The position numbers and the translations under genes were made by a program. Of a stretch of DNA of 64,000 nucleotides, positions 44,264 through 54,523 are shown in pieces (within the stretch, counting starts at the first letter, position 1; each line of letters begins with the position of its first letter). The notes beneath the pieces were generated by a model. That model was given only the letters and a program-made list of their open reading frames with translations. It ran no database searches and was not told the origin of the DNA. The DNA is from Xanthostigma xanthostigma (Eukaryota > Arthropoda > Insecta > Raphidioptera > Raphidiidae). The stretch spans positions 46,520,753 to 46,584,752 of the forward strand of contig OY754469.1 of NCBI GenBank assembly GCA_963575645.1, in the 5' to 3' direction.

Positions 44264-45518
44264 GTATAAACAGTGACTGTACACCTCTATGTATCTAGCT
44301 ATGTGTATGCAATGTTTGTGTTTGCTGATGTTTTAACTGAGTTAACTTTAGAAATCATAGCTTGACGCAATATATTTGATTACAAGTGTAGAGAGCTTTC
44401 CGTGTAGTGCTGTTGCAGAAATATTAGCAGAATACACAGCGCGAATGGTAGTAAAATGCAGACATCAAAATTTATTGTACAGTTAGTCTCACATGTCCTT
44501 CCTTGGTATTCGTTTTTTTTTTCTTTCGAAACAAAAGCTCGCAACGATACATTCATTTGTCAATTTTGATTTAAACATTACCTCAAAACAGGACATTTTT
44601 ATAGTAATCAGTAATAGCGTAAAGCTGGAATATATTGTGTATATTTGTTTGTGTTCACTATATTTTGCTTTTAAATCACTTCAAAACCACAGAGATATTT
44701 TGATTGTACAGAACGCCTCTGCCAAATTTTGTTCAAATTGGTCTACTAGCAAAAAGAACTAAATGCCGAGCTTTGCTAACTATATTGTGTATTTAAAAGC
44801 ATGCCTAAATAAAGCGAACTTCGCTGTAAAACTTTAAATGTACACCCACTGACTTCACCGCAATGGAATGTTCATATCCAACAAACTACAGTAGAATAAT
44901 TTCATTTACACAAAGTTACTATATGTACAAAGACCAACTCAAATTTATCTACCAACTACGTAAATACGAACATCACAGATGGCAGACGACTTGATTTCCA
45001 GTTAAAAAAGATAATAACAATTTATACAAACATTAATGTCTAGACTGATTCTAAATAAACAACTCTATCAAAGGTGTATCCCAACCCCTCCATCACATGT
45101 ATTGGTATATTTTTTATAGTATCCAAATTTAGTTTACATCTAGTTAAGGCCCGGGGGTTAATAATGCATATTATAATCTATCAAGTATCAGGTAGAGGCA
45201 AAGCAATTCAAAGACATTGCGATATCTCTTCGTTGTCACTTTCTAGGTAAAGGAGTGGGAATCCACCAACGGAGCAATATGAAGGCAATACATCAATATG
45301 TGACTAAGAAGGGATTTTTCAAAATTCCACTCCTAGGAGAGCGAAAAGGAGGTGTGTTTTTACAGATGTAACCGTTTTGTTCACATTATTATTTTCTAAA
45401 ACACTTAAGTAACTCTAAAATATGTAAAATATGTAGGAGAGGAGAATAACTGAAGAAAATATAAAAATTCTGCTGGCCACTGGCTCTTAGACTATGTAAT
45501 AGATACGTATATCAGTTA
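44264..45518. other. no gene recognised
   Basis: AT-rich, with one 89-codon frame (44493-44762) lacking any signature. No shared repeats are seen. Confidence 0.3.
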
Positions 45519-45897
45519 TCTATATATAAAATTCTCGTGTCAATATTTTGGCCGCGCTAATCTCCGAAACCACTGAACCGATTATAATGAAATTTTGTAA
45601 ATGTGTTTTGTTTGGTGCAACTTACGCTATAGGATAGTTTTTATTAAACAGTTTGTACAAAATTACGGCGTTTTAGTAACATGTAACGACATCTGATAAA
45701 ATTTACTCAAAGCAAACCTAAAAACTGTTTTAGTACCAAGTAGCGACATCTATTAGAATTCGCTCAAAACTATTAGTTCAGAACCAAATCTGGTAGAATT
45801 GGCTCAAAACTATTGGTTCAGACGCCGGGCCGCAAACGAAACACATTTTGCAGAATTATATCTATCGCACCCGGGTGAAACCGGGACAGACCGCTAA
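45519..45897 (+). mobile_element. Helitron-like element, copy 3, best preserved
   Basis: It starts TC then TATATATAAAATTCTCGTGT and ends with the hairpin CACCCGGGTGAAACCGGG and CCGCTAA, between A and T of the target: the classic non-autonomous Helitron architecture (5' TC, 3' hairpin and CTRR, no target duplication). It contains two 40-bp units like those amplified at 37300-37700. No Rep/helicase coding. Confidence 0.75.
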
Positions 45898-46052
45898 TAT
45901 AAAATACAATAATATGTATTCAAAACTTGATTTTGACACAACGTTACAATTTAATGCGACAGATAGAAAGCAAAAGGAGCGAACGTAATCGTGCATACAA
46001 ATGAAGTTTCGCTTGCGCCTTCTTCTGTTTAACTCCGTTGTACTAGACACCC

Positions 46053-46061
46053 CCCCCCCCC
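46053..46061 (+). repeat. poly-C tract
   Basis: A run of about eleven C bases, probably mutable. Confidence 0.6.
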
Positions 46062-46375
46062 TATTCTATAACCAACATCACGCAGTATCCGTACATATTT
46101 ACGGTCGCGCGGCTAAATGGCTTACGCTACAATTTGGCTCCATACGATGGCCATACGTCGCGTTTATATGCCGGTCGTTCCGCCCTTACAGTAAAATTTA
46201 ATTTCGAATTACTTGTGTAGTCAAAAATGTCTCAAAACAGAAAAATTACCTATAACTTTAACCTAAAAAATTAATGTAAAAATTTCAGATTTTCAAAAAT
46301 CGTAGTACCTATGGGGTTTTCTTCGTTAAAATGTCTACTTTCAGATGGTGTATGGATGTGCAATTTATCTATTAA

Positions 46376-47262
46376 GGACGTAGTCCTATGTTCAGGCTCG
46401 TTTTCAACTGTTATTTCAGAATATCAAAATAATGTACGATGTCTTCAATTTTGTTACATGTTTTTACTGACATCGTAAACTAAGACAAAAAATTTTTTTT
46501 CCTTAATTTTACGCCATTTTATAATTGTTTTTTTAACCTAAAGTAGACAACTTTAAGTGGAGGTAGGTGGGTAGCGCGGGTGATAACGACACTTGGAGTC
46601 AACTGAATTATAAAAATTAAATTGGTTATTGTTTCGTAGGCTTGTTGCTCTATCCCGTACTAGAAATAAACATTTTTATTGATAAATAACAAAATGGCGG
46701 GTTTTAGAAAAAAAACAACGAGAAAATCGTGATTTTTTCGTTAAAAATCGGTTAAAAAAATATAAATAATTTTTATAATTAAGTAATTCTAGTACCGGAC
46801 GGAGCTATTGTTGTGTAGAATACCCTGTGCAAAACTGAAAGCAATCGGTTGTATACGATTGTTTCAATCACCCGCGCCACTTAGAAAAACGTAGTTTTGA
46901 CAAAAACGCGTTTAAAGTTTTAATTTCAGATTTCTTACAAAAAAATAAAAATGAATATTTACACTAATCAGCTATGCCTGGTGTATATTAAATCTTCCGT
47001 TTCTTCAAAGGCATCGTTTTCTGTTAATTTGTTTGCTCTACTCTGCGAGAGTATAAGGGTAACGTGATAACAATTGAGGAGTAAGAGCAGGTAAGAGTCT
47101 TACCGTAAGACCGTTGCTGATCTCGACTATATGCTATACCTTTGTAAATATTTAATATTTCGGTCTAAAATTTTTACAGTATTTTCTTAATATATTATAC
47201 TTACTGAAAATGAAAAAAAATATAAATTCGTTTTTTCAAAACCCGAACACCAGACTACGTCC
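46376..47262. mobile_element. TTAA-flanked element, 887 bp, no transposase
   Basis: TTAA lies directly outside both ends (46372-46375, 47263-47266). The inverted ends are GGACGTAGTCCTATGTTCAG and, reversed, GGACGTAGTCTGGTGTTCGG. Inside, 46570-46690 and 46770-46890 form a second inverted pair (CGCGGGTGATAACGACAC with GTTTCAATCACCCGCGCC, and TCCCGTACTAG with CTAGTACCGGACGGAGC). TTAA flanks suggest piggyBac or Kolobok, although the ends do not start with CCC. Confidence 0.6.
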
Positions 47263-47266
47263 TTAA

Positions 47267-49789
47267 ATCAATAATAAATATAAACCAAGAGAGTGGACCT
47301 CTCGTTAAACTTAATATTATCAAAAATATGGCATAAGTCACTTCGCCTTGTGACAATAGATATAATATGCAAAGGTTACAATATAATGTTTAATGTATAC
47401 AGTGTCGGTAAAAACACTGATGTTGCTACAACAAATTAACTGGATGTAGTGAACCGCCCCTCATTTCCTCTACACAAAACCTTAATCCAGCAAAATTCAG
47501 CACGCGTTTTTCTATTAAAAATATTGACCTAAACGTAAGTAAACATACCTGACATGGAATTTTAATTCAGTTTAACTTTCGCTTTAATTTGACGGGCAAA
47601 AAATCAGAGATAATCATCCGTGAATTCTCTACATCTACCGATTTATACTGTGTGTATTGACTGTACAAACACAATTTTAAAAATGAATTGCTCTTCGACA
47701 GAAATCCGGAAACAATTTTCATTTATTTACCGTCTGTTATTAGTTTTAGCGATAATTAAATTTTTTTACATGAATTTCAGTTTTTCAATTTGACGTTCTA
47801 TTAAAATAGTCTACCAAAAACACAATATTCTAATAATCCAATATTGTAACACTATTTCAAGATAATGAGGTCAGAGTTGACAAATAGATAATAAATAGTG
47901 TTAACTAAATCTAAATTTGAGATATTTGTATTATAAAATATAGTCTGCAACTTTTTATAAAAATAAAAAATACAAATAATTGATAAATTGAACTATAGGT
48001 ACAGTCCAAACAATAAAAGAAAATAAAAAAAAAATCGTGTTGTTTTGAAACTTGGCAGAGATGTGGGAGGAGTTTCCCGATAACATATTAAAAATCCCAA
48101 AAAATGGGTGGGGCACTAGGGGTAGAGGGTTGCATTTAAATATCGTTTTTCTCAATTTCCTTTAAATATAAAAAAACTACGCTTTTTGTGCAAAATTAAA
48201 TAACATAAAATTTTCTACAGTACAAAATTGAACAGTTTAGGAAAAAGTGTGTGTTTAGTGTAAGCAAATATGCTTAAACGAATATTATTCAATATGTTAT
48301 TGTTTTATGAACCTTTTAATGTTTATGAATAATAGTTTACATTATAAACCGCGTATCGATATGAATCACGGTATTGTAAGTGACATACTAAGCAATCTTA
48401 GAGACGCGGAACACTCATTGTGAAGATTGAATGGAGATCACATGTATATTGTAGATCACAGAACAATAATAGTTCTGTGTTGTAGATTGAAGAATAGAAA
48501 TATATTTTCTTATATTTTCTTGAATTATTAATTATTTATTCATATTAATCCTTTGATTAATCTAACAGAAGTTTTAAAAATTGGTTTTATTTGACACACA
48601 AAAGAGATCAGTGGTGTTTAACACGGTACGATTTTGGTCTTTATTGCACGGGTTAAAATTTGTACAATTACAGTTTAAACAAAAAATACAGAAACAAATT
48701 AAAAATACAATAACTATAATATAAATTTTGTACTCGCGGCATGCACGTTTCTATTATGATTAAAAAAAAAAAAAAACAAGAAAAAAAAAACGATAAATTT
48801 ACTTCTACAGATAAATCAGACAACGTTTACTGGGTATTGTGTTTATCGTTAGTGTTTCTAATAATAACGCAGTCACTGTTATATGTAAGTTTAAACAAGA
48901 AGTGAAGAATGATTGGTTACTTCATTCGGAGAAATCACATAAAAATTATCAACTTTTTAAAGAAAAAATTTAAGGACAAAAATTTACTAGGTATTTATGA
49001 GAAGAAATTTAAAAGTACTTAAGAATGCTTTAAATGTTAAAAGCTAAGCATTAAAAATAGATAAAGCAGCCATGAAAGGTAAATTTAAGAATTAAGAAGT
49101 ACCTACCTATGTAGAAATAAAAGATAACCATTTGTACACATCAGCTCTATAAGGATTTATTCAAATGCCACTGCCGAGATTCAAACCCAAATTTCTCAGC
49201 TTCAACCTTGATATACAAGTCAGTCAATTTTCTTCTATATCAACTATAACGAACATTTTTTTTAAAATATAAATTATTGTGGATTGACACACCAGATCTA
49301 ACTTTAGGCATACGCAAAAACTAAAAGTTTAAGATGGTCCTTGACTGGTTTATAGTACATGAAACATTTTAGAGTTTTTCTGACATCCTCTGTAAATTAT
49401 ATTACCTGCATTATGTTGGTAGTTGTTCAAGTTATCTTTTGTGACATAAAGATCCTTTATAACGAACATTGCTATTCCAATAAAAAATAAGTTCAAAAAC
49501 TAAAACCCGACTACTGAAAATTATGAAACAAGAAAATATTCTCATCTGAGGATAGCCGTGGTCATATGCCACCTATCCTAACAAAACATCACATTTTAAC
49601 AGTAGTAAACGATCATAAGTTCTAGGGCAAAGTGCATCGCTGTACATCTAGAGGGGCATCATATATTATATGAGATGGCATGCGATCCTGGTTATCTTCA
49701 AATGAGAATGTTTTCTTGTTTCATACTTTTCAGTAGTCGGGTTTCAGTTTTTAAACTTATTTTTTATTTAAATTTATTTTTTCCAACTT
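47267..49789. other. unique AT-rich DNA, about 2.5 kb
   Basis: There is no gene or shared repeat. At 49170-49185, CCGAGATTCAAACCC on the plus strand is a B-box-like GGGTTTGAATC on the minus strand, without other tRNA features. Confidence 0.35.
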
Positions 49790-49990
49790 TTTTTTGTTTT
49801 CAAATTGCTCCCCTCTGGAACCAAAATAAATGTAGCCTATGTTACCCGGGTCATAATAACGAATCGATTGACACCTTATTTATCAAAATCGGATGAATAG
49901 CTTAGACGCTACGGTGGAACATCCGTAAATACAAACATAGACTGCTAAACTCATAACCCTTCCTTTTGGCTTCGCCGCAGTCGGGTAAAA
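49790..49990 (+). repeat. 3' tail of a dispersed insect repeat
   Basis: ATGTAGCCTATGTTACCCGG, TCAAAATCGGATGAATAGC, CATCCGTAAATACAAACATA and CTTCCTTTTGGCTTCGCC follow in the usual order for non-coding retroelement tails in insects. Confidence 0.4.
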
Positions 49991-50157
49991 AAAAAAACGG
50001 AATGTCTATTTTTGTGACAAAGAACCGTTTTGGTGCGAAATCGAAGAAGCTTGATTCGAATCCCGATATGGAAAAAGTTTTTTTTAGTTTAAAAATGTTT
50101 TATTATTGTAGGGTTCTATAATAAAAAAATAAAAATAAATGATAAGATGAGACCAAC

Positions 50158-50311
50158 CTGGATGTACGTAGCTCATAGCAGAAACAGAGGCGACGTGGTA
50201 GAGTTAGCTGGGGCGTAGCGGGGGACGATGTTGTTAGTGAGGGCTGGGAACGTAGCGCGGGTGCAGTTAAAAGACCGAGCGAGGTACATGGGGCTGCGGC
50301 CTATATCTCAC
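50158..50311 (-). other. GC-rich island with splice-like borders, candidate exon
   Basis: On the minus strand the sequence AATTGTTTGTTTCAG precedes GTGAGATATAGGCC, and the island ends CTACGTACATCCAG before GTTGGTCTC. This gives a 154-base block with good AG and GT borders in otherwise AT-rich DNA. No frame is open throughout: the first has a stop after 14 codons, and the second opens only after a stop and then encodes MYLARSFNCTRATFPALTNN before ending. So it is not an internal coding exon; an untranslated, terminal or lncRNA exon, or a conserved regulatory block, would fit. Confidence 0.35.
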
Positions 50312-50456
50312 CTGAAACAAACAATTAATATAATATGATGTTTTTCTCAAGTACAGGTACTTTCTTTTAAACGGTAATTTTTGCCCGAGTATATAATAGT
50401 AGAGGATCCCAAGCAAGATCGACTTTCACTGATCTGCTTAACGGATGAAAATTATT

Positions 50457-50762
50457 CAAATAAATAAAAATATCGACCAATTTTTTTCAGACTATATATT
50501 GACAAAAGAATAATAATTAATTTTTCATTAATATTTCGAAAAAATCAAACTCCTTTCTATAAGAAAATATAAGTAGATATACTAATTAATTTTTACATTT
50601 TTTGGATATTCTTGAAGATCCAAATCCGGATCGAAACGTCATCTAGTGAAATATTGATTTATAATTTTATTATTCTTTTGTCAATATATAGTCTGAAAAA
50701 AATTTGTCGATTATTTTATTTATTTGAAGAGTTGTATTCAGATGTTAATCAAAGATTTTGAT
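50457..50762 (+). mobile_element. Penelope-like family P1
   Basis: It shows family ends TAAAAATATCGACCAATTTT and TTTTATTTATTTGAAGAGTT. Its core, CTTGAAGA with stem GATCC/GGATC and GAAACGTC, has a changed first box. The left arm is shortened, and no mirror core remains. Confidence 0.6.
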
Positions 50763-51410
50763 GAAAATTATATTTGATCAAGTAAAATATGCTCCTGAAT
50801 ATATATATCGATAGGGTGCGTAAAAAAAATGTTCATGGCTATAATGAATTAAAATTATGATAAATTGTATTTTTTATTAGGTTGAATTTACTTGGGATCC
50901 TAGATTATAATATAATTAATATTTTATACAGTTTCTTATAATAAGACCACGCTTTTAAATCTTAATTATTTTATTCGATTACATGAAATGACAGTATTTA
51001 TACAATATATATTATACCATCGAATCCTGGCTTCAACAATTAATATGATTAGAGGATAAAGTTAATTGCAAAGAGGGTGACTATGCACAATTCTTATACA
51101 AAGCGGCTTTCAACTTTGATTTGCTAATAGTACTTACATTACAAATATTAGCGATTACTAAAGGAAAATAAATTGAAAAGGCCAGTATTTCTTTTAATGA
51201 GAAAAGTACATTTGGAATTATTCGCATTTATTGCAATGTGAATAGTATGAATCGAGCTCCAATAATACAATTTTTATAATACCAATTGATTATTTAATAC
51301 ATATAAAATTATGATAAGTATAAAACTTATAATTAAAAAATACAATAATTAACAAAATTCGTTCGTTCGTAATGGTCACTGTATTTAAACAGAGGGCAAA
51401 AATATACTTT
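50763..51410. other. no gene recognised
   Basis: AT-rich, no supported feature. Confidence 0.3.
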
Positions 51411-51738
51411 TTACCTACGGCTCACGAGCCGCATGCGGCTCTTTTGATGTAAAGTTGCGGCTCTCCAGTTCCATACGCAAAAAATAATTATTATATATAT
51501 AAACCCTTAAAAATCGTCCAATCGATCCATGATTGAGCACCATGTCTATCTCTCAGGCATTTCCACTCGCGTCTCACCCACACCGCCCCCCTCACGACGT
51601 GTCGTCCTCGGATAGATATATATATATATATTATACTTATAATACTGAAACGAAAATGTTTAGTGGCTCTTTAAAAACTGGGAAATTTTGTAAATTGTAA
51701 CTTTTGGCTCTTTCGTCTCAAAAGGTTGTCGACCCCTG
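51411..51738. mobile_element. hAT element remnant, related to 22519
   Basis: The right end is GGTTGTCGACCCCTG (reverse CAGGGGTCGACAACC). The left has TACCTACGGCTCACGAGCC and CATGCGGCTCTTTTG, in the usual order for this hAT group, but the terminal bases are gone and no target duplication is seen. A TATATATATA microsatellite lies inside at about 51617-51632. No coding part is left. Confidence 0.5.
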
Positions 51739-52318
51739 GCCTAGGATAACCGATTCATATTTTCAATTAACTATTTTTTAATTGAACGAAAATTTTAGAT
51801 TGGACGAGCCACGGAGACGCCTAATAACCAACAGTATCCTTCCGAATTTGGCTATTTTTTACATATATTTGAGAAATGAGTTATGCCAACGTTTTCATGA
51901 TCCTAGCAATTAGTAGAAACATTAAAATTACTTTCTAATCATCGACCTGTATCTATAAATCATATGAGAGAATGGCTCTGAACAGTTTTGAATTCTGACT
52001 TCATGGTTGAGTTGTCTATGATATGTAATCTCCATTTTGTACACATTAAATGTTTCCAATCTGTTATTGCAAATCAACGAACAAAAATCTAGTTATACAT
52101 AAAATACATAAATACCGGGTGACCCATCCGCATAATTTAAATCGAATTTAAAAAAATGTTAATACATACCCTTAGTTTAGTATCTAATTTTATAGTCACT
52201 ATTCTGATTTCCAAAAAAACATATTTCTTTATAAATAATTCAATTGAAGGAACTTCAGATAAAAACAGTACTTGACGTTCGCCTGTAAATAAGCGATTAC
52301 TATACTACATCTTTTAAA
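51739..52318. other. no gene recognised
   Basis: AT-rich. ACCGGGTGACCCATCCGC at 52116 resembles an element end, but its partner is unclear. Confidence 0.3.
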
Positions 52319-52632
52319 ACAGGGGTGCACAAACAAAATGGCGTAGATATTTTTTTCTGAGGGGGGGGGGGGTAAAGCAAAAAAATCAATATTTTTCGTA
52401 AGTTTTATTAATACAAAAACAAGGCCCTTTCATTTCCGCCAACAACAACAAAAATGTTTTTTTTCGTTTGTTGTGGCTGGGTGCCTGCGTTCCTGATGAA
52501 TCATGTATCCCCCCATATCTAACGAGCTATACCGTGGGAATATTTAAAATATTCAACATTATTGTAATAAATTTTATATAAATATATTTTACAATTTTTT
52601 TAAACGTATATTTCAAGAATTGTGCACCCTGT
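52319..52632. mobile_element. short TIR element
   Basis: ACAGGGGTGCACAA at the left and TTGTGCACCCTGT at the right are inverted. The interior includes TTTTTTTCTGAGGGGGGG and AAGTTTTATTAATACAAAA, shared with 17344-17420. TA follows the right end (TGTATAA), but the left flank is AAAAC, so the duplication is not clear. A Tc1-like origin is possible. Confidence 0.4.
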
Positions 52633-52975
52633 ATAAAATTAAAGGGGAAAGTACATAATACATAATAACTAATATACTTTTATACATAGGTTAGCTATAT
52701 CAATATACTCAAGTATGATTAAAAATCTTTCTACTGCGCTGTACAAACCTATCCACTCTATCAATTCTCCCGTTTTTGTTTTTCACTAATGGTTCACTAA
52801 TCCAACTAGGTACACTAATTTATTAAATATCATCATCATTTAAACCTGACTTATGACGTCATCATCCTTTATAATTCTTAAATACCGCTACAGGCAAACT
52901 ATTTGCTTAAAAAGCTAACTCAGACGCTTAAACATACGAGCCTTTTTCCGCGGCTTCATTCGCGTTAATAATAAT

Positions 52976-53135
52976 AAAATAAAATAAAACCCACAGCTTT
53001 TCGGACAGTTATAGTGATTTAATGTTATATATTATTTAGTTATTAGATACTAATTATTCTAATTAAAATTAGAATATTAATATCTAACATTAAATCACTA
53101 TACGCATAAAAGCTGAGAGTTTGTTTTATTTTATT
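52976..53135. mobile_element. small foldback MITE
   Basis: AAAATAAAACCCACAGCTTT and AAAGCTGAGAGTTTGTTTTA are inverted, as are TATAGTGATTTAATGTTA and TAACATTAAATCACTATA. The arms reach almost to the centre, where ATTCTAATTAAAATTAGAAT forms the loop side. The family is unknown. Confidence 0.6.
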
Positions 53136-53138
53136 GAC

Positions 53139-54217
53139 GCATGGATGAGACAAACAAGTTAATAATAATTTTGACATCCGAGTGTCATTAAAATCAACCT
53201 AGCTGTTCTATGATGCTAGTATAAACTGACAAAAAAATTACTCCGTCTAAATTACTGGCAAAGGTTCCGTTATATATTATGATATCTCGGAGTCGTCAAA
53301 TGGTGTAACTGGGCATTTCAAAAAATGTCTTATCATTTACAGAAGGCTGCGATGCCATACAATCGTTAGTACAAAAATTGATTTCTATTTAACCACTAAC
53401 GCTTGTGTACAGATATAGATTACGCAGTAGTCTAAATTAATCGACGTGATAGTATCTGTAATTTGGTACTCTTCTATAACCTACAATCAAAACACAATAA
53501 CAGACCGGCGCAGCTATTGGATTTTTTAATAAAGTACTCAGCAATTTTTACGATATCAATAGTTTATAAATAGAGAAAACATTTCCACTTATTAAATGGA
53601 ACATCTCAACATTAATGGTAGGACGTACATACTTCATATTTTTACAAGCGTAGTATGCTTTTTATTATCAGGTACTGCATTAAAAAGTATTTCTATAAAG
53701 GCTTTGAAATAATAGTTATGGCTACGAAATACTTTGCTGAAATTGGAAATGCTTTTATTATCGATTTTAAAGAGAATAAAAACTACGATCATTAGAGATA
53801 AAAACTTAAAATACAAAAAAAGGCATCGAAATAAGTACTCTATTTTATTTATTTGTTATCAGCAGATAATTTTTGCTTTTTGCTGTTTATATTAATGCAC
53901 TGTACTCATAAATCATTCCAATTATTGTAAGTTTAAAAAGTTTACTTGAAGAACATACATTTTTGTGTAAATTATGATCTCTTATCTATTTAAAAAGTGT
54001 TTGTGCCAGTAAAAAATATTTAGTCGTGAGCTTATGTTTGTATTTTCTAAAACACAAACCCAAAAAAAAGCACAGTTTACAAATTTGAAGTTAGAACAGC
54101 TTCAATTCAAATGTGATAAAGTTTGGAGTAAATGAAATCAGCCATTCAAAGAAAAAAAAAATTTCAAGGTAAAAAAATTGAACTAAAACTAAATAGCATA
54201 ATTGGAAGTTTTTTATG
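53139..54217. other. unique AT-rich DNA
   Basis: No gene or repeat recognised. Confidence 0.3.
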
Positions 54218-54225
54218 GATTGTTA

Positions 54226-54515
54226 CAGTGATGGTTTTATAATAAGGCCCACTAGGCACTAGCCTAGGGCACCGCCACAAAACGAGATAAATTATATGTT
54301 TGCATAGGACTTTATGAAAATGTAGATTACGTTTCTTCTGGCTCAAATAATATGATAAATGGTGGAACTATAAAAATTAAAATGGACATATTAAAAGATG
54401 ACGATATTAATAAAAGCCAAGATCATGCACTATAGACAAAAATAGAGAAGAGAAAAATTAGGACACCGTTCATTACAAAATTCTAGGGCGCACAAAAAAG
54501 TAAAATCCGGCGCTG
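54226..54515. mobile_element. hAT-type MITE, family D, copy 2
   Basis: The left end is CAGTGATGGTTTTATAATAA and the right end AAAATCCGGCGCTG (reverse CAGCGCCGGATTTT). CTAGGGCACC and CTAGGGCGC recur on the same strand. The flanking 8-mers GATTGTTA and TATCGTTA agree at 6 of 8 positions. It is related to 9735-10064 but older. Confidence 0.55.
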
Positions 54516-54523
54516 TATCGTTA

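Noticed and set aside
50040-50067. B-box-like GATTCGAATCC
   Set aside because: The preceding 60 bases do not form tRNA arms.
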